Assembly (NCBI GenBank): GCA_000467715.1
Contig: AJFK01000257.1
Span: 1 to 64,000 of the forward strand
DNA from: Hysterium pulicare CBS 123377
Lineage: Eukaryota; Ascomycota; Dothideomycetes; Hysteriales; Hysteriaceae
Length of the DNA stretch: 64,000 nt
Direction: 5' to 3'
Part shown: piece after piece, positions 1 through 11,000 of the stretch
Layout of the letters: each line of letters begins with the position of its first letter
How positions within the stretch are numbered: the stretch's first letter is position 1
Made by a program: the position numbers and the translations under genes
The notes under the pieces: model-generated
The model's input: only the letters and a program-made list of their open reading frames with translations
Databases searched by the model: none
Told to the model about the DNA's origin: nothing

Positions 1-65
1 TTCCTTTCCCCCAAAACAGCTTCCAGTTCACCCGTCATACTCACCCTGAAGTCATCCAGACCACA

Positions 66-581
66 CTAACGTTTCGAGGCCGTAAAAACTAAGCTCCCTT
101 GGACTGGCAACTTAACAGTAACATGTCCCCCCTTAAACAGCACATTGCCAGTCCCATCAACAACACAATAATCATTCCCCAACTTCCCCTCCTTCAAGAT
201 CTGCGCAAAGTAACTCTGACACATGGCCTCCGTAACCAGCGTAGGACGCTCCGTCGTGCCAGCCCAGTTACTCACGCTCATCTGGAACCGGATCGTCTGG
301 CTCTTGCCGTCGTAGGTCGGGACCTCCTTGTCGAAGTGCACCGAGTTCTTGGTGCTGATTTCGACCGAGATGGCGTTCGGCTGGTTGTTGGGGTGGTAGA
401 TTTGCGCGCAGGCGTCGTTCACGGCGCTGTAGTAGACTTTGTCGAGCGGGTGGGTCTTGCTGCTGCCGCAGCTGCCGGAGCTGCGGGAGATAAGGGCTGA
501 GGTGTCGACGGGGTTGATGGAGTGAGGGCGAGCGAGGGCCGTGGTTGAGAGGAGGACGAGGGAGAGGATTGAAGTAAGCAT
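66..581 (-). CDS. Small secreted cysteine-containing protein
   Basis: Single-exon gene of 171 residues. Residues 1-17 form a typical signal peptide (MLTSILSLVLLSTTALA), so the product should be secreted. The mature part has four cysteines (in GSCGSS, NDACAQ, EAMCQS and NDYCVV), enough for two disulfides, and a predicted beta-rich body ending in basic residues. No family was recognised. Size, secretion signal and cysteine content fit a fungal small secreted protein or effector candidate, which is an inference only. The start is the ATG directly before the hydrophobic core. The long plus-strand ORF over the same bases lacks a plausible protein character. Confidence 0.75.
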   Translation of the reverse strand: MLTSILSLVLLSTTALARPHSINPVDTSALISRSSGSCGSSKTHPLDKVYYSAVNDACAQIYHPNNQPNAISVEISTKNSVHFDKEVPTYDGKSQTIRFQMSVSNWAGTTERPTLVTEAMCQSYFAQILKEGKLGNDYCVVDGTGNVLFKGGHVTVKLPVQGSLVFTASKR

Positions 582-1077
582 TTTGGTAATGCTGTTCTTG
601 ATTTGTGAACTGATGGTTGTTATTGGTGTTGAATTTGTTGATTTGTTTCGTATATGTGTATCGTTTATAGAAATTGATTTGTTGTATGAAATCCAGAGAA
701 AGTCTTTGCGGAGGAATGAAGATATATATTTTTGTTTATATTGACTTGAATAGTGTACTCGCCCCCTATTGAGGCTTTATTGTCGCTTATAAAATTCTTT
801 GTTTCAACAGACAACGTGATTGTTATTAGTAAATCTTATTGTGGCTTATTGATAGAAGGATAAAGAAATCAACGAGATAACAGGCACACTGGATGCTGAA
901 TAAAGAATCAATGAATATGATTGAGGTGCTCAGGGTCTCAATAGGAAACTTTCACTAGCAATTACCCACTGATCTTCCGATAGCGCTCTATTGACGTACT
1001 CGCGTCTAAACCAACCAACGGCTCAAAAACGAATCCTTTCTAAAAGTGTTCGAGAAGAGGCAAATACATGCCTTCAC
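582..1077. other. AT-rich intergenic region
   Basis: This is the upstream region of the small secreted protein and the 3' flank of the P450 that follows. It is visibly AT-rich in its first 300 bases. No gene or repeat seen. Confidence 0.5.
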
Positions 1078-2885
1078 CTAATCCCTCCGAATCTTAACCC
1101 TCAACCCATTCCCTTCCTTACCAGGTCTCCTTACCATACCCGCAAAATAGTCATGCGCGGCTTCCATATCGCGCTCCGTCGTCTCATATAACTCCAGTTT
1201 CCCCCCAAATTTCCGTATTACAGCTGCTAGGACGCAGTAAAGTTCTGCATAGCCCAGATTTATGCCAACGCACGAACGGGTCCCTTTGCCGAAAGCGGTG
1301 AGATAGTGTTCGAGACGTTGGGCGGTGGGACCAATGGTGCCGTCCGCTTCGAGCCAGCGGGAGGGGAGGAAGGCTTTGGGATTGCTGAAGATAGTGGTAT
1401 CGAGTGACACAAACAGGGATGACATGCCTACGGCGGTCTGTGGGCTGTCAGTATAATCGACTGGAGAAGGCGCAATATGAGGGATGGGATGAGGACAATG
1501 AAACACACTATCATACACCAGGAGGGATAACCCAGTCCTTATACTGCATAGCATCATGTGGATTGACCCTGGATAGCCTAGAGTATGCTCCGACCGAAAG
1601 TCTAAGACTCTCCTTGACCACAGCGAATAGATACGGTAGCTTTTCGAGGACCAGTAGGGGTGGGATATTGTTAGGATCCGGTATTGCTTCTTCAAGTTCC
1701 TTAAGGAGTTTCTGATGAACTTCTGGATGTGAGAGAACTAGATACGTTATTTGTGTTAGTGTGCCACCGGTAGTCTCGAATCCCGCTGCTACCAATCCAT
1801 TAGCTTCGACAGCAAGTCGTTTAAATGTTTTCTCCTCAGGCGGTAACGCGTCGCTTTGAGAAAGCTCCCATATGACCGTCGGATGCGGTTGAGCTTTGAT
1901 AGTAGCTGGATCTGAGTCCAAAATAATCTTCGTCTGACGATCAATCTCCGCGAACATGTCGACGACCTCGAGCGCTCTCGGATCCGTCAGCTTGGTCATC
2001 CAGCGTGGCATTCCCATGATGGCGTCCATCAAGAAAGGCAATTGGCGAATCGTTGGTGATAGTTCCCACAAACTGCGCCACGCAGAATAGAAATATGCAC
2101 CCCAATCGGCGCGATCCAGAAGGCCCATCTGGTTAGCAAACACATATTCGGAGATGATATCTACAGTCAAGCACCTGTATGCGTAGAAGAGTGGAATTGG
2201 CTCGTCTTTCTCGGCGCTCAACTCCATGCGTTTTATCAAGCGTTGAACAATGGGCTGGATATGAGAGAAGAGGTTCACAACGGCTTGCTTCGAGAAAAAG
2301 GGCGACAATGCGCCACGCCGAATCCTATGGACATCGGCGCGAATGGTGCCAAAAGATGCTAATGGGTTCCCAAGCATACTATAGAAATAGTCATACTTGT
2401 CGAGACGCGAGGTCATATTATACAGCGTGTTGTAGTACTCCGGATCCAAGATATGTAATTCATTAGGCCCAATTCGGATGATTCGTCCTTGAGGAGGTCA
2501 GATGGCCGCTTTGAGGTACCCTTTTAGGGCGAATATGCAGAGGATCTCGAAAACGGAAACGGCAGCAAACGACGATGGAGGTTGGCATTCGCTCCCATCC
2601 ACCACCCTCGGCGGAAGAAGATCAGGGGTACGGAAAATGATTAATGTGAGAGTAGCGGAGAAGAAGGGGAGGAGGCCACGAACCATATTTCTGGTGCATA
2701 CGTTCAATTTCAAAAATGTACTGGCCGTTTTTCGCAACATCGAAGTAGGCCTCATACAAGGTTGTCAATGCGGCCAGCTTTGGACCCGGGAATTTGGAAA
2801 GAGGGTGCAGGAAGAGACGGTAGAGGGCTGCCACCGTAAGCCCAACGGTGAGTGCCACCAGGATGGTAAGCCAACGAATGAGCAT
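1078..2885 (-). CDS. Cytochrome P450 monooxygenase (trichodiene-oxygenase-like)
   Basis: Exons by splice signals: 2684-2885, 1517-2487 and 1078-1437, giving 510 residues. The N-terminus is a membrane anchor followed by the proline hinge KFPGPKLAA, so it is a microsomal class II P450. Landmarks in order are the helix-I motif AGFETTGG, the helix-K ExxR motif in KESLR, the FLPSRW stretch, and the heme loop [10 protein letters not shown] with its cysteine ligand. The block around [19 protein letters not shown] resembles P450s of the trichodiene-oxygenase type, which oxidise terpenoid or other secondary metabolites. The substrate cannot be read from sequence. It is divergently arranged with a LaeA-type methyltransferase about 630 bp away, so a shared promoter and pathway are possible. 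All key residues are present. Confidence 0.9.
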
Positions 2886-3518
2886 TGTTGTTTGCTTCTC
2901 GTGTGGGTAAACTGTTCATGCGATAACAAACTAGAAGCTGTACAGGAGACTAAAATAGAAATTGACAGCGGAATAAATGGACAAGTGAATCGGAGAAGAC
3001 GTCCAAGTGATCCCAAGTGGAATCACCCCTACTCAGAAAACATGGCTAGGTTGCCAGATATAAAGTACCGGTGCCCTGACCGAATAGCACTCTTTGCTTC
3101 TTTTCACCCGCAGTCCCGCTGCAGCATCGTAGCGAATACGGCATGGCTTGAAATACCCTTGACAGTTACCCAGCGAACTCGCCCTCTCCGAACGTATGAT
3201 GGGGGAGGAAGTGTGTGATCGACTGCAGTAGATTGAGTGGATGTGGAGTCGGCGACGCAATTTTAGCGAGTCAACAGGGCGCTTTGGAGCCGGCCGTCAT
3301 GTGTCTGAGCACCCAGCACAGCAGCTCTTCTCGTGTAACACTGTGAAAAAAGATGGACAATGAGCTGGCATTCTCTGCGGCGCAGCTTCCACGCGTCACC
3401 CACTATGCGCTGCTTACATGCCTTTGTTCATTACCCTTACACTCCGATACCCTGGCATCATCCCTAGATCGTGAAGTTCTTTTTTGCAAGAGCCCACTCG
3501 TGCTGTTTAGATGCATTA
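2886..3518. promoter_or_regulatory. Divergent promoter between P450 and methyltransferase
   Basis: A 633-bp region separates the start codons of the two divergent genes. No specific operator or other gene was identified. Co-regulation is an inference from the head-to-head layout. Confidence 0.45.
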
Positions 3519-5042
3519 ATGGCTTCCTCTAGTGATCCTCCAACATATCAGCCTCACGAGTCGATTCCAGCCGACGTCGAGAACCCCCAAGACGTTCAAA
3601 TCGAAGCAGACTCGGACGTAAGCTCACGAGCTTCAATTGTGGGGACCGGAAAACTGACTGGGGAATGTTTTCTAGCCTAGCGGAAGTGAGACTGATTCGG
3701 CTTTTGGCGACGATTCGTGAGTGACGGTCGAGAATTCGTTGCTTCTTCCCCCCCAATAGGCGTAGCGATGGGTGACATTTGGCTGAGCGTTTTTTTCGCA
3801 GGGAGAGTTATACAACGTCCCTCAAGTCCAATGTCCTAGCCTACCGATATGAGAACGGAAGACGGTATCATGCGGAAAAAGATGACTGTAAGACGATGCA
3901 TTTTTGAGCTCGAGATCGTTGCTAATTGGCTCCATCTCGTAGCCTATTTTCTTCCGAACGACGAGGTGCGACTTTGAGTCCCTTTTGTGCTGCTGAGAAG
4001 TACTCATGTCGAGAAGGATGAAGCAGACCGCCTGGATCTATTTCATCACATCATGTCGTTGCGGTGTGGCGGCGAGCTCCATTTAGCTCCCATTGGGGAA
4101 AATCCGCAACGAATTCTCGACCTTGGTACTGGGACAGGTATCTGGGCTATTGATATGGGTAAGACGTACAGAAGTAAGCACGTGATGACTATCTTAGGCT
4201 TACTCTCGTCCATAGGAGATAAGTATCCTTCCGCAGAAGTAAGGAAGAGGTGACAGCCCAATCATACAAAACTACCTTGATTGATATGTATCCCACCAGG
4301 TTCTCGGAAACGATATAAGTCCCATCCAACCATCTGTGTAACATTCATGTACCACTGTCTCGAGCTTCAAACTTCTGATAACATTTCAGTGTACCTCCCA
4401 ACGTAAGATTCGAAGTCGATGACATCGAACAAGAGTGGGTCTACTCCTCGAGATTCGACTTCATCCACTGCCGCTACCTCGCCGGCTCAATAAAAGACTG
4501 GCCAAAGCTGATGCGCCAGGCCTATCAGTATGCTCCAGGTGTGCTGCCTCACTGCCGATCGACTAATCTGATCAACATCCAGATTCACCAAACCAGGCGG
4601 CTGGGTCGAATTCCAAGACTTCGACATGCAATTCTACACCACGCACGGCGAATTCCAAAAAGGCAGTCCCCTCGACCGGTGGTCCAACGGCGTCGCCGAC
4701 GGTGTTCGAAAATGGGGATTAGAAGCGGAGCCTGGCCCACAGCTCGAAGGATGGGTGAAAGAAGCCGGGTTCGAGCACGTCCATCATCGTCTTCTACCAA
4801 TCCCAGTAGGGACGTGGCCGAAGGATAAACGGCTGAAAGAGATTGGGGCGTTTGATTTGATTCAGTTTTTGGATGGGCTGGAGGCGATTACGCTCAGGGT
4901 ATTCACGGCTGCGCATGGGTGGAGTGCGGAGGAAGTGCAGGTTTTCATTGCGCAGTTACGGAAGGATTTGAAGAATAATAAACTCCAGGCACAGCATAAT
5001 TTTCATGTTGTTTATGCTCAGAAACCGTTGAGTGCGCAGTGA
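3519..5042 (+). CDS. LaeA-type SAM-dependent methyltransferase
   Basis: Nine exons (3519-3617, 3676-3716, 3802-3887, 3943-3965, 4017-4158, 4216-4238, 4300-4337, 4390-4527, 4583-5042) encode 349 residues. After a disordered acidic start comes the conserved YRYENGRRYHAEKDD block. Then follow the DRLDLFHHI stretch, the SAM-binding motif RILDLGTGTGIWAID, the acidic loop FEVDDIEQEW, and the later KPGGWVEFQDFD motif. This order matches the large fungal family that includes LaeA and many secondary-metabolite methyltransferases. The substrate is unknown. Two exons are only 23 nt long and are easily missed by automatic gene finders. It is divergent from the neighbouring P450, so a joint role in a small pathway is plausible but unproven. 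Confidence 0.9.
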
Positions 5043-5680
5043 GCGGGAGGTCTAGGAGGGATTTGAAGTAGTTTGAATACCCAAGCTTTGTTTCTAGCGT
5101 AACACTAGCGATATCAAAACTCGATTCGACTTGCGAAATGATCTTCTCTGCCGCCGGTCTATGTTGTTGTTGTTGTTTTATTCCTGTCTCAGTTTCACCA
5201 CCAAGCCTTTGAGCTTCTTTTGAAGTAGAATTTAAGATACTCGGTTTCTAGCCGCGCCAACTCCTTGCATATAGCACCCTTGTCACTACGATCCTACAGC
5301 AGGCCTATATTCTCCGTACCTATCCTATCAATAAGCACTCCATTCTGTCAAGCCCTCGATCTTGCTCGGTTAATCGCTCATCTAGAATTAAGCTCATGTT
5401 TACTCACCAATACCTAATCTATAGCATCTCGGACTTGAATTCATGTATCGCAATCACTGAACGTTTGGAGATTTCTATCCGTTATATCCACGACAACGTT
5501 TCTCTCCATGTGGCTCTTGCTGCTTGCCTATTCTCACATCTAAATCTTTCACTTATCCCCTTTTTACTCTTTCTGACAGCTTCCTCCCAAGTAAACTTTT
5601 CGCCCCTATAACGGCACCGCTCCTTCCTTCCCATTCTAGAACGTAAAATCAAGTCCCATTCCCCTAATCGCCAACCGATC
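5043..5680. other. Intergenic region
   Basis: This region lies between the convergent methyltransferase and the short-chain dehydrogenase remnant. It holds a short TTG-repeat tract near 5163 and pyrimidine-rich sequence. No supported gene. Confidence 0.5.
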
Positions 5681-6635
5681 CTATCCACTCATTAGCAAAT
5701 CTACCCCACACCTTTCACATCCACACCTTAAATACTCACCATCAACCACCCAGAAATCCCAGCCCATAGCAAACCTGACCAAACCAGCCTGCTCACCCCT
5801 CCAGCTCCTGCCTTCCTTCCTTCCCAAGATATCCTTTACAACCGTCTCCGCATAGACCCTCGTTTCCATCTGAGGGAGATCATGCTTCCCCTCGGCTCGA
5901 AGTTGGATCTGCTTTTTGATAGGTCGGAAGAAGGAGCTTTGGGGGAGACGGAACTCGGGGACGTGAGCGAACCAGTTCGAGCGGACATTGCCGATTGTGA
6001 CGTGTAAGAGGCGGACGTTTAGGGGGTGGAGTTCTAGCGGAGGGATGAGGATAGGAGATGTAAGGCGGCTTTGGAACCGCAGTATGCACCTGTGATCTTC
6101 GTTAGCTATGTATCCTACACTTTTCCCGCTTTACTCCAATCTCACAGACCTTGAAATGGTAATCCGACACATTCAGCCGTACTCCCTATCACAACAACCG
6201 TCCCTTGACTCTGAACAAGCATATCCTGACAAGCTTGTACCACCCTCACAAAGCCCCACACGTTAACATCGAGCATGTTCTTTGCTTCTTCTACATCGGC
6301 ATCTAGAACTGGCATCGTATACCCATACCCAGCGCAACTGATTAAGTAATCCAGTTTCCCGTTTGTAGAAGCGCTGATGCTTGAGATGGCAGTGGAGATG
6401 CTAGTGGATGATGTCGCGTCTAGGGGGGGGGAGTGATGTTTGAAGTGTTGGAGAGGGCGGACATCGTGAAAGGGGGGCGGGATGTAGCGCAGATGTGGAG
6501 GGAGTTTGAGGGGGTGGAGTGTGAGGAGAGGGTGAGGGCCAGGGCGGATCATATGCTGTGGTTGCTGCAACCTGTTATTAGGAATGTTTTGGGGGTTGGG
6601 ACTGGGGATAGAGAGGTCACTGTGGGTTTGCTAAT
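5681..6635 (-). pseudogene. Decayed short-chain dehydrogenase/reductase (AYR1-like)
   Basis: The reading frames keep clear classical SDR blocks: the N-terminal TFLITGCS, the KLDYLISCAGYGYTMP segment, GTVVVIGSTAE with the catalytic serine, and, after a putative intron at about 6090-6155, the catalytic AYCGSKAAL with Tyr and Lys. The segment LELHPLNVRLLHVTIGNV follows. The gene is broken in several ways. The expected start codon reads ATT at about 6633. The glycine-rich cofactor motif that should follow TGCS reads NHSI and then a TGA. A frameshift lies at a run of cytosines at about 6423-6431. One base appears lost before LELHP at about 6033. The closest family type is 1-acyl-dihydroxyacetone-phosphate reductase-like SDRs. 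The 3' limit is approximate. It is unlikely to make an active enzyme. Confidence 0.8.
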
Positions 6636-7374
6636 GGTTAGATTTTGATAGAGGAAAGGAGGATTTTGATAGAGGAAAGATGGTTCGGGTTATAGGTACA
6701 GACTAAAGACTTAACTAATGAATGACTAAGGACAAAATGGAGATGGGACATTTCAAGATACAATTACTTTATGATGAATCGATTGAAGAAAGAAGCAGAT
6801 TCATCGATTGGATTGCCGCGTTAGGATCGGAGAGTCTCTTTCTCTACAATTCCTTTTGATACATCGGATACGGTATAGCCGTCCTCTACCCAGCCCCTAG
6901 GCTTTCTGCCTCAATGGACTTGCCTATCTTTGCCTAAGAAGAGAAAACTTATAATTATTCGACGGAGAGACGAGTGGTTCATAGTTGACGCGTTCAAGAT
7001 GGAGTCGGGCTAACAGTTCCCCCTCATCTCGGGTACACCCTTAAAACCAACAGCAACATCTTCATCTAATGAAGTGAAGAAAGTATGAAGAAATCCATAA
7101 TCTTCAAAAGGGACATCCTTAAGTTTGAGACGAAAGATGTGAGGTCCGCATGAACGACGAAAGGGTCCAAGATCTCCATCCAGGGTCCACGTCCCTCCAC
7201 GAATCTGGAGCGCCAAAAACCGGTTGGTCTCCCCATGACATCATGCATCAACATCAAGATACATAATTCAGGTACCTCAACATTCTTCAGACAGGTTCAA
7301 CTACTATCTTCAAGGCTCAATTAACCAAAATTTTATTTCGTCAAATCCTAAAAATTACTAAATTATCACCCATC
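6636..7374. other. Intergenic region with a short tandem duplication
   Basis: No supported gene. It contains a 21-bp tandem duplication directly upstream of the SDR remnant, listed separately. Two overlapping minus-strand ORFs of 63 and 68 codons at about 7010-7257 have no recognisable similarity. Confidence 0.5.
6641..6682. repeat. 21-bp tandem duplication
   Basis: The 18-mer gattttgatagaggaaag occurs at 6641 and again at 6662, so the period is 21 bp. The two units differ only in their last three bases. Confidence 0.9.
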
Positions 7375-7865
7375 ATGCCCTCCACCACTCGCTCCGTTGC
7401 CAAAAAAGAAGCCGCAAACCAACAACTCCAACAACAGCAACAATCCTCCCGAGACGTAGAAACACAGGAACACCACGCCAGCGCCAATGCGCAAGCAGGG
7501 CTGAATCTTAATCTCGTGGGCGCGCTTTCCGGCGCTTTTTCTTCAAAGTCGAAGAAGTCGACGCAGAATAATCCGGATGGGAGCTCGCATTCTGTCGAAG
7601 ATCGAGAAGAGAAAGGTCCGCATTCCCATCCCCTTATCCTCTAGGTTGTTTTTAGGTATATGTTTGGAGGATATGAATTCTGACCGGAGCAGGACTAGCG
7701 AATGGTGTTGCTTCGGGCAAGGGAAGCGCGTATGGAGCTGCGAATGCGCAAGAGGGAAGTCGGAAGCAGAAGATGAAGGAAGTAGGGCAGAGCCAGCAGC
7801 AGGCGCAGAGTAGGAGTGGGAAGGCTGTCAAAGGGGTTGATCATTTAGGGATTGAGGGAGCATAG
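7375..7865 (+). CDS. Small Gln/Ser/Gly-rich hydrophilic protein
   Basis: Two exons (7375-7615, 7693-7865) joined by a 77-nt intron give 137 residues. The N-terminal half has a glutamine tract. It is followed by NLVGALSGAFSSKSKK, and the second exon gives GLANGVASGKGSAYGAANA and a Lys/Gln-rich tail ending in GIEGA. There is no signal peptide, membrane segment or known domain. The composition is that of an intrinsically disordered, hydrophilin-like protein, but I do not recognise the family. The splice restores one frame across the exon join and removes the stop that would otherwise end exon 1. This supports a real gene. Confidence 0.65.
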
Positions 7866-8053
7866 AACATCCTCACCCTACCAAGCGAGGAGGCATTTTG
7901 GATTCAAATTCTTGAGTTGGAGTTAGTTCGCATTCAAAGGTTACTTGTATAATGACGCTGTTTATCTTCACATTTGAGATAAAGGTAACTAAAATGTGAT
8001 TCCTCAAAAAGAAAAAAATGACTAGCTATTCCAAAAGAAGTGTCTACGCTGTG

Positions 8054-11000
8054 CTACGCGCATTTACTCATCCCCCTAACTCCCCTCAATGCAGCTGCAA
8101 CATGCCAAGGCACAGTCCCATGCATCGTTCCCTTCATTCCCTTCAATCTTGCTAACAAGCCCAACGCTCTATACTGCCCCAGGATCTCCTTTAGTAAATT
8201 TTCAGCGGTACTCCTAGTTTGCGCATTACTAGTCCAGCTCAGACTACTCTGACTCCTTTCGATATTCCCTTGTAGATTTCCCGCCATGCCTGCCCCAGGA
8301 CTTACACCATCGGGGGTGGGAGGTGATGGGAAGGGTGAGGAAGAGGGCGCTACGCGTGCGCAGCCTAGAGCTCCGACCCAGAGGATGTTGACGCCGACGA
8401 CGATGGGACCATGGAGGGGGGAGATGCCGGAATAAGAGGATGTAGATGTGGTGTAAGTTTCGCCACGTTTGACGAGTAGGCCGCTTATGAGGGCGGGGCG
8501 GTATTCGACGGTGGAGTGGGAGTTGTGAAGGCGGTGCGAGAGGATAATGCCCCATGACTCGTCGGTGATGTCGACAACTCGGGCATCGGGGTCGCCACTT
8601 GGATCGTTTGTAGATTCTGAAGGGGTTGCGGCGGGTGTGAGGCCGGGTTGGTCTGGCGATACGCCTGGTTGAGGAGTAGACACTGGCGTGGAAGAGGCGT
8701 TGTTATTTGATATGTTAGTGTTTGGGTTGGAAGCAAGAGTCGGCGTTAGATTTAGGCTTGGTGCGGTATCAACAGTGAGGATGGTTATAAAAAGATTAAG
8801 TTGTGTTGGTAAGGAGGTGAGAAAGATCCAGGTATCGAATTCTTCTCGCTCCATGACGCCTGCTTTAGCAATGCAGATACGCCAAGTCACTCTTCGTGAC
8901 TGGAGGACCTCAATAGTTGTCTGCCAAATCTCTCGGGCGACCTCCGCAAAAGATCTCGTACCGACATTGTAAGATACAACTGCTTGAGATTTCCCACTGT
9001 TATCTGTCCAAGCAGCCGTGATCCAGAGGCCATCCAGACTGACAGCGTAACCGAGATGCATGTATGAATTTTCGCGAAGAAGGTCTTGTGGTGGCTCGGC
9101 GATGAGTTTGAATTGTACATTTCTAGGAAGAGCTTCTTCGAGTTGGAAGGACGGCGCCGAGTATATGGTCAAAGGAGTTTTGTCCTCGTTGGGGGCGCTG
9201 GGCGGGCATCGATCGTATACCTCGCGAGCAATATTGAAATACGTGTAGGACTCCAGCATCACCGGGGCGTCGAAGGAAGCGATATACTTTATCGGTACAA
9301 TTTGGAGAACCAGATCTGGTTTTGTTGAATGATCGGTGCGGCTTTGGGGACCTTGACCATATGCTTGAAACAGCGACCAAAATGCGGAACATATTTCCCA
9401 AATAGCGCTAGAAGTTTGGAAGGGGTCCACCATATAAATTACAAAAGCATCGATTTTTTGGTTGTCAACCTTATCTCGCATCTCTGAGTAAGACTGAGAA
9501 AGGGATTTGCCAAGCTGAATGCAAGTGTCTCGCAAAGCTTTCATTACAGCACGAGTTGAAGTGGGTTCGCTAAGTTTGGCAGGTACAAAACCTCCCTCGA
9601 AGCCAGCGATGGTGTCGAGGCGAGTGTGATTTCCAAGCCGGCAGCCTTCATATACCAGTTGAACGTTGACCAAAAAATTCTCTATACAAGGTTTCAGGGA
9701 CTCGCTATCGGGGTACATGCAGTAAGTAATTATGTTTTTGGGTGCGCTTGTTGGGGAAAGGCCCAATGGTTCCCAAAATGATAGAGCTGGGGGTAATAAA
9801 TCCCAGAGCGTGTCAGCACGGCGAACACGGATGTGCGGAGGTGAGAGGGGGAAGATTAAATGTCCAGGGGAACCTGTGCCATCTGCCTGTGCATTCATTT
9901 TTCGGGGCGCTGGTCTTGGTTGTCCTTTAGAAGGTTGTGACAGATCAGGAAGTACATCCTGTATGGAAGCAAATCCGACCAAATTGCAATTCGTAGCTTT
10001 CGGGAAAAGGCATATGATAGCTTCATGTACCAGCGCTTCGGATATGAGCCGACTCAAGTTATCTGGTGCGTTATCTGAGCCAAGTCCTCCGTAGCAGACT
10101 TCGTCCTCACTGAATATGTCCAGAGTTGCGGATATGATTTGATCGGTCACTATCTGAGCAACCACGATGCTATCTTTCGCACTCAGCGCGGGCTTCTCCT
10201 CCAGGATGTCTGCCGGTCCATCTGCCAATGACGTAGGGGTATTCGGTTTTGAGGGATATATCGGAGAGAATAAAAGAATATTATTGCGAGGGGTCGAGAG
10301 TGGAACTTCCATTGGAGGAGGTAGACCAGTTAATGACCAATCCCATGGGTTGGGCTCAAACCAGGCAAGGCAGCTGTCGTCAGTTTGAAGTATAGTTTGA
10401 CCATATCCCAGATCGTTGCCGTCTGCACCAAAGCTTGACTCAGCAAAGGAAGTCACCGACTTTGGTGTACCAATTTCATCCGTTCTCCACTTTCGCTTGG
10501 TGGGCATAATGTGACTTGCTGCAACAGATTCTGGGACAAGTGACACAAGGTCAAGGTCATCTGGTGGAACGGATGAGGAGGTCTCACTGATAGAATCAGT
10601 GAGATCACTATCATCCAAGTCAATGACATCTGCATGACCATCCCCATAAAGTTGAGCTTGGCCTGCACCCTCGCGAAGTCTCATGAGTAGCGGTAGATGC
10701 TGTAGACCGAGAGTCTTAGACTTTGAAAAGCCATATGTCGTGGTTTCCTGATTATGGGAGGGGAGCTTTGCATGTTTCTGGACAGAGAAGTGGAAGCGTC
10801 CATCGCTGTATTTCGTGTCTGAGAGGCTCATCTTTTCGTTGAAACTTAGGGGATCGAAAATGCTCTGTTTGCGATGCGTGGAAATCCGACGAACCGGAGT
10901 TTGTGGGTTTGCGCCATCTTTGGGAGAGGGGAGTAGTTTCTGTTGGATCAAACGAGGACTCAGAGGAGGGCTAGGATCTTCAGGACCATCAGGATTCACG

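Noticed and set aside
99-500. Plus-strand ORF of 133 codons opposite the small secreted protein
   Set aside because: Antisense shadow. The minus strand has a signal peptide and balanced composition, while this one is Ala/Val/Arg-rich with no domain.
7010-7257. Two overlapping minus-strand ORFs (63 and 68 codons) that look protein-like
   Set aside because: Neither resembles a known family, and no splice signal joins them to a larger gene.
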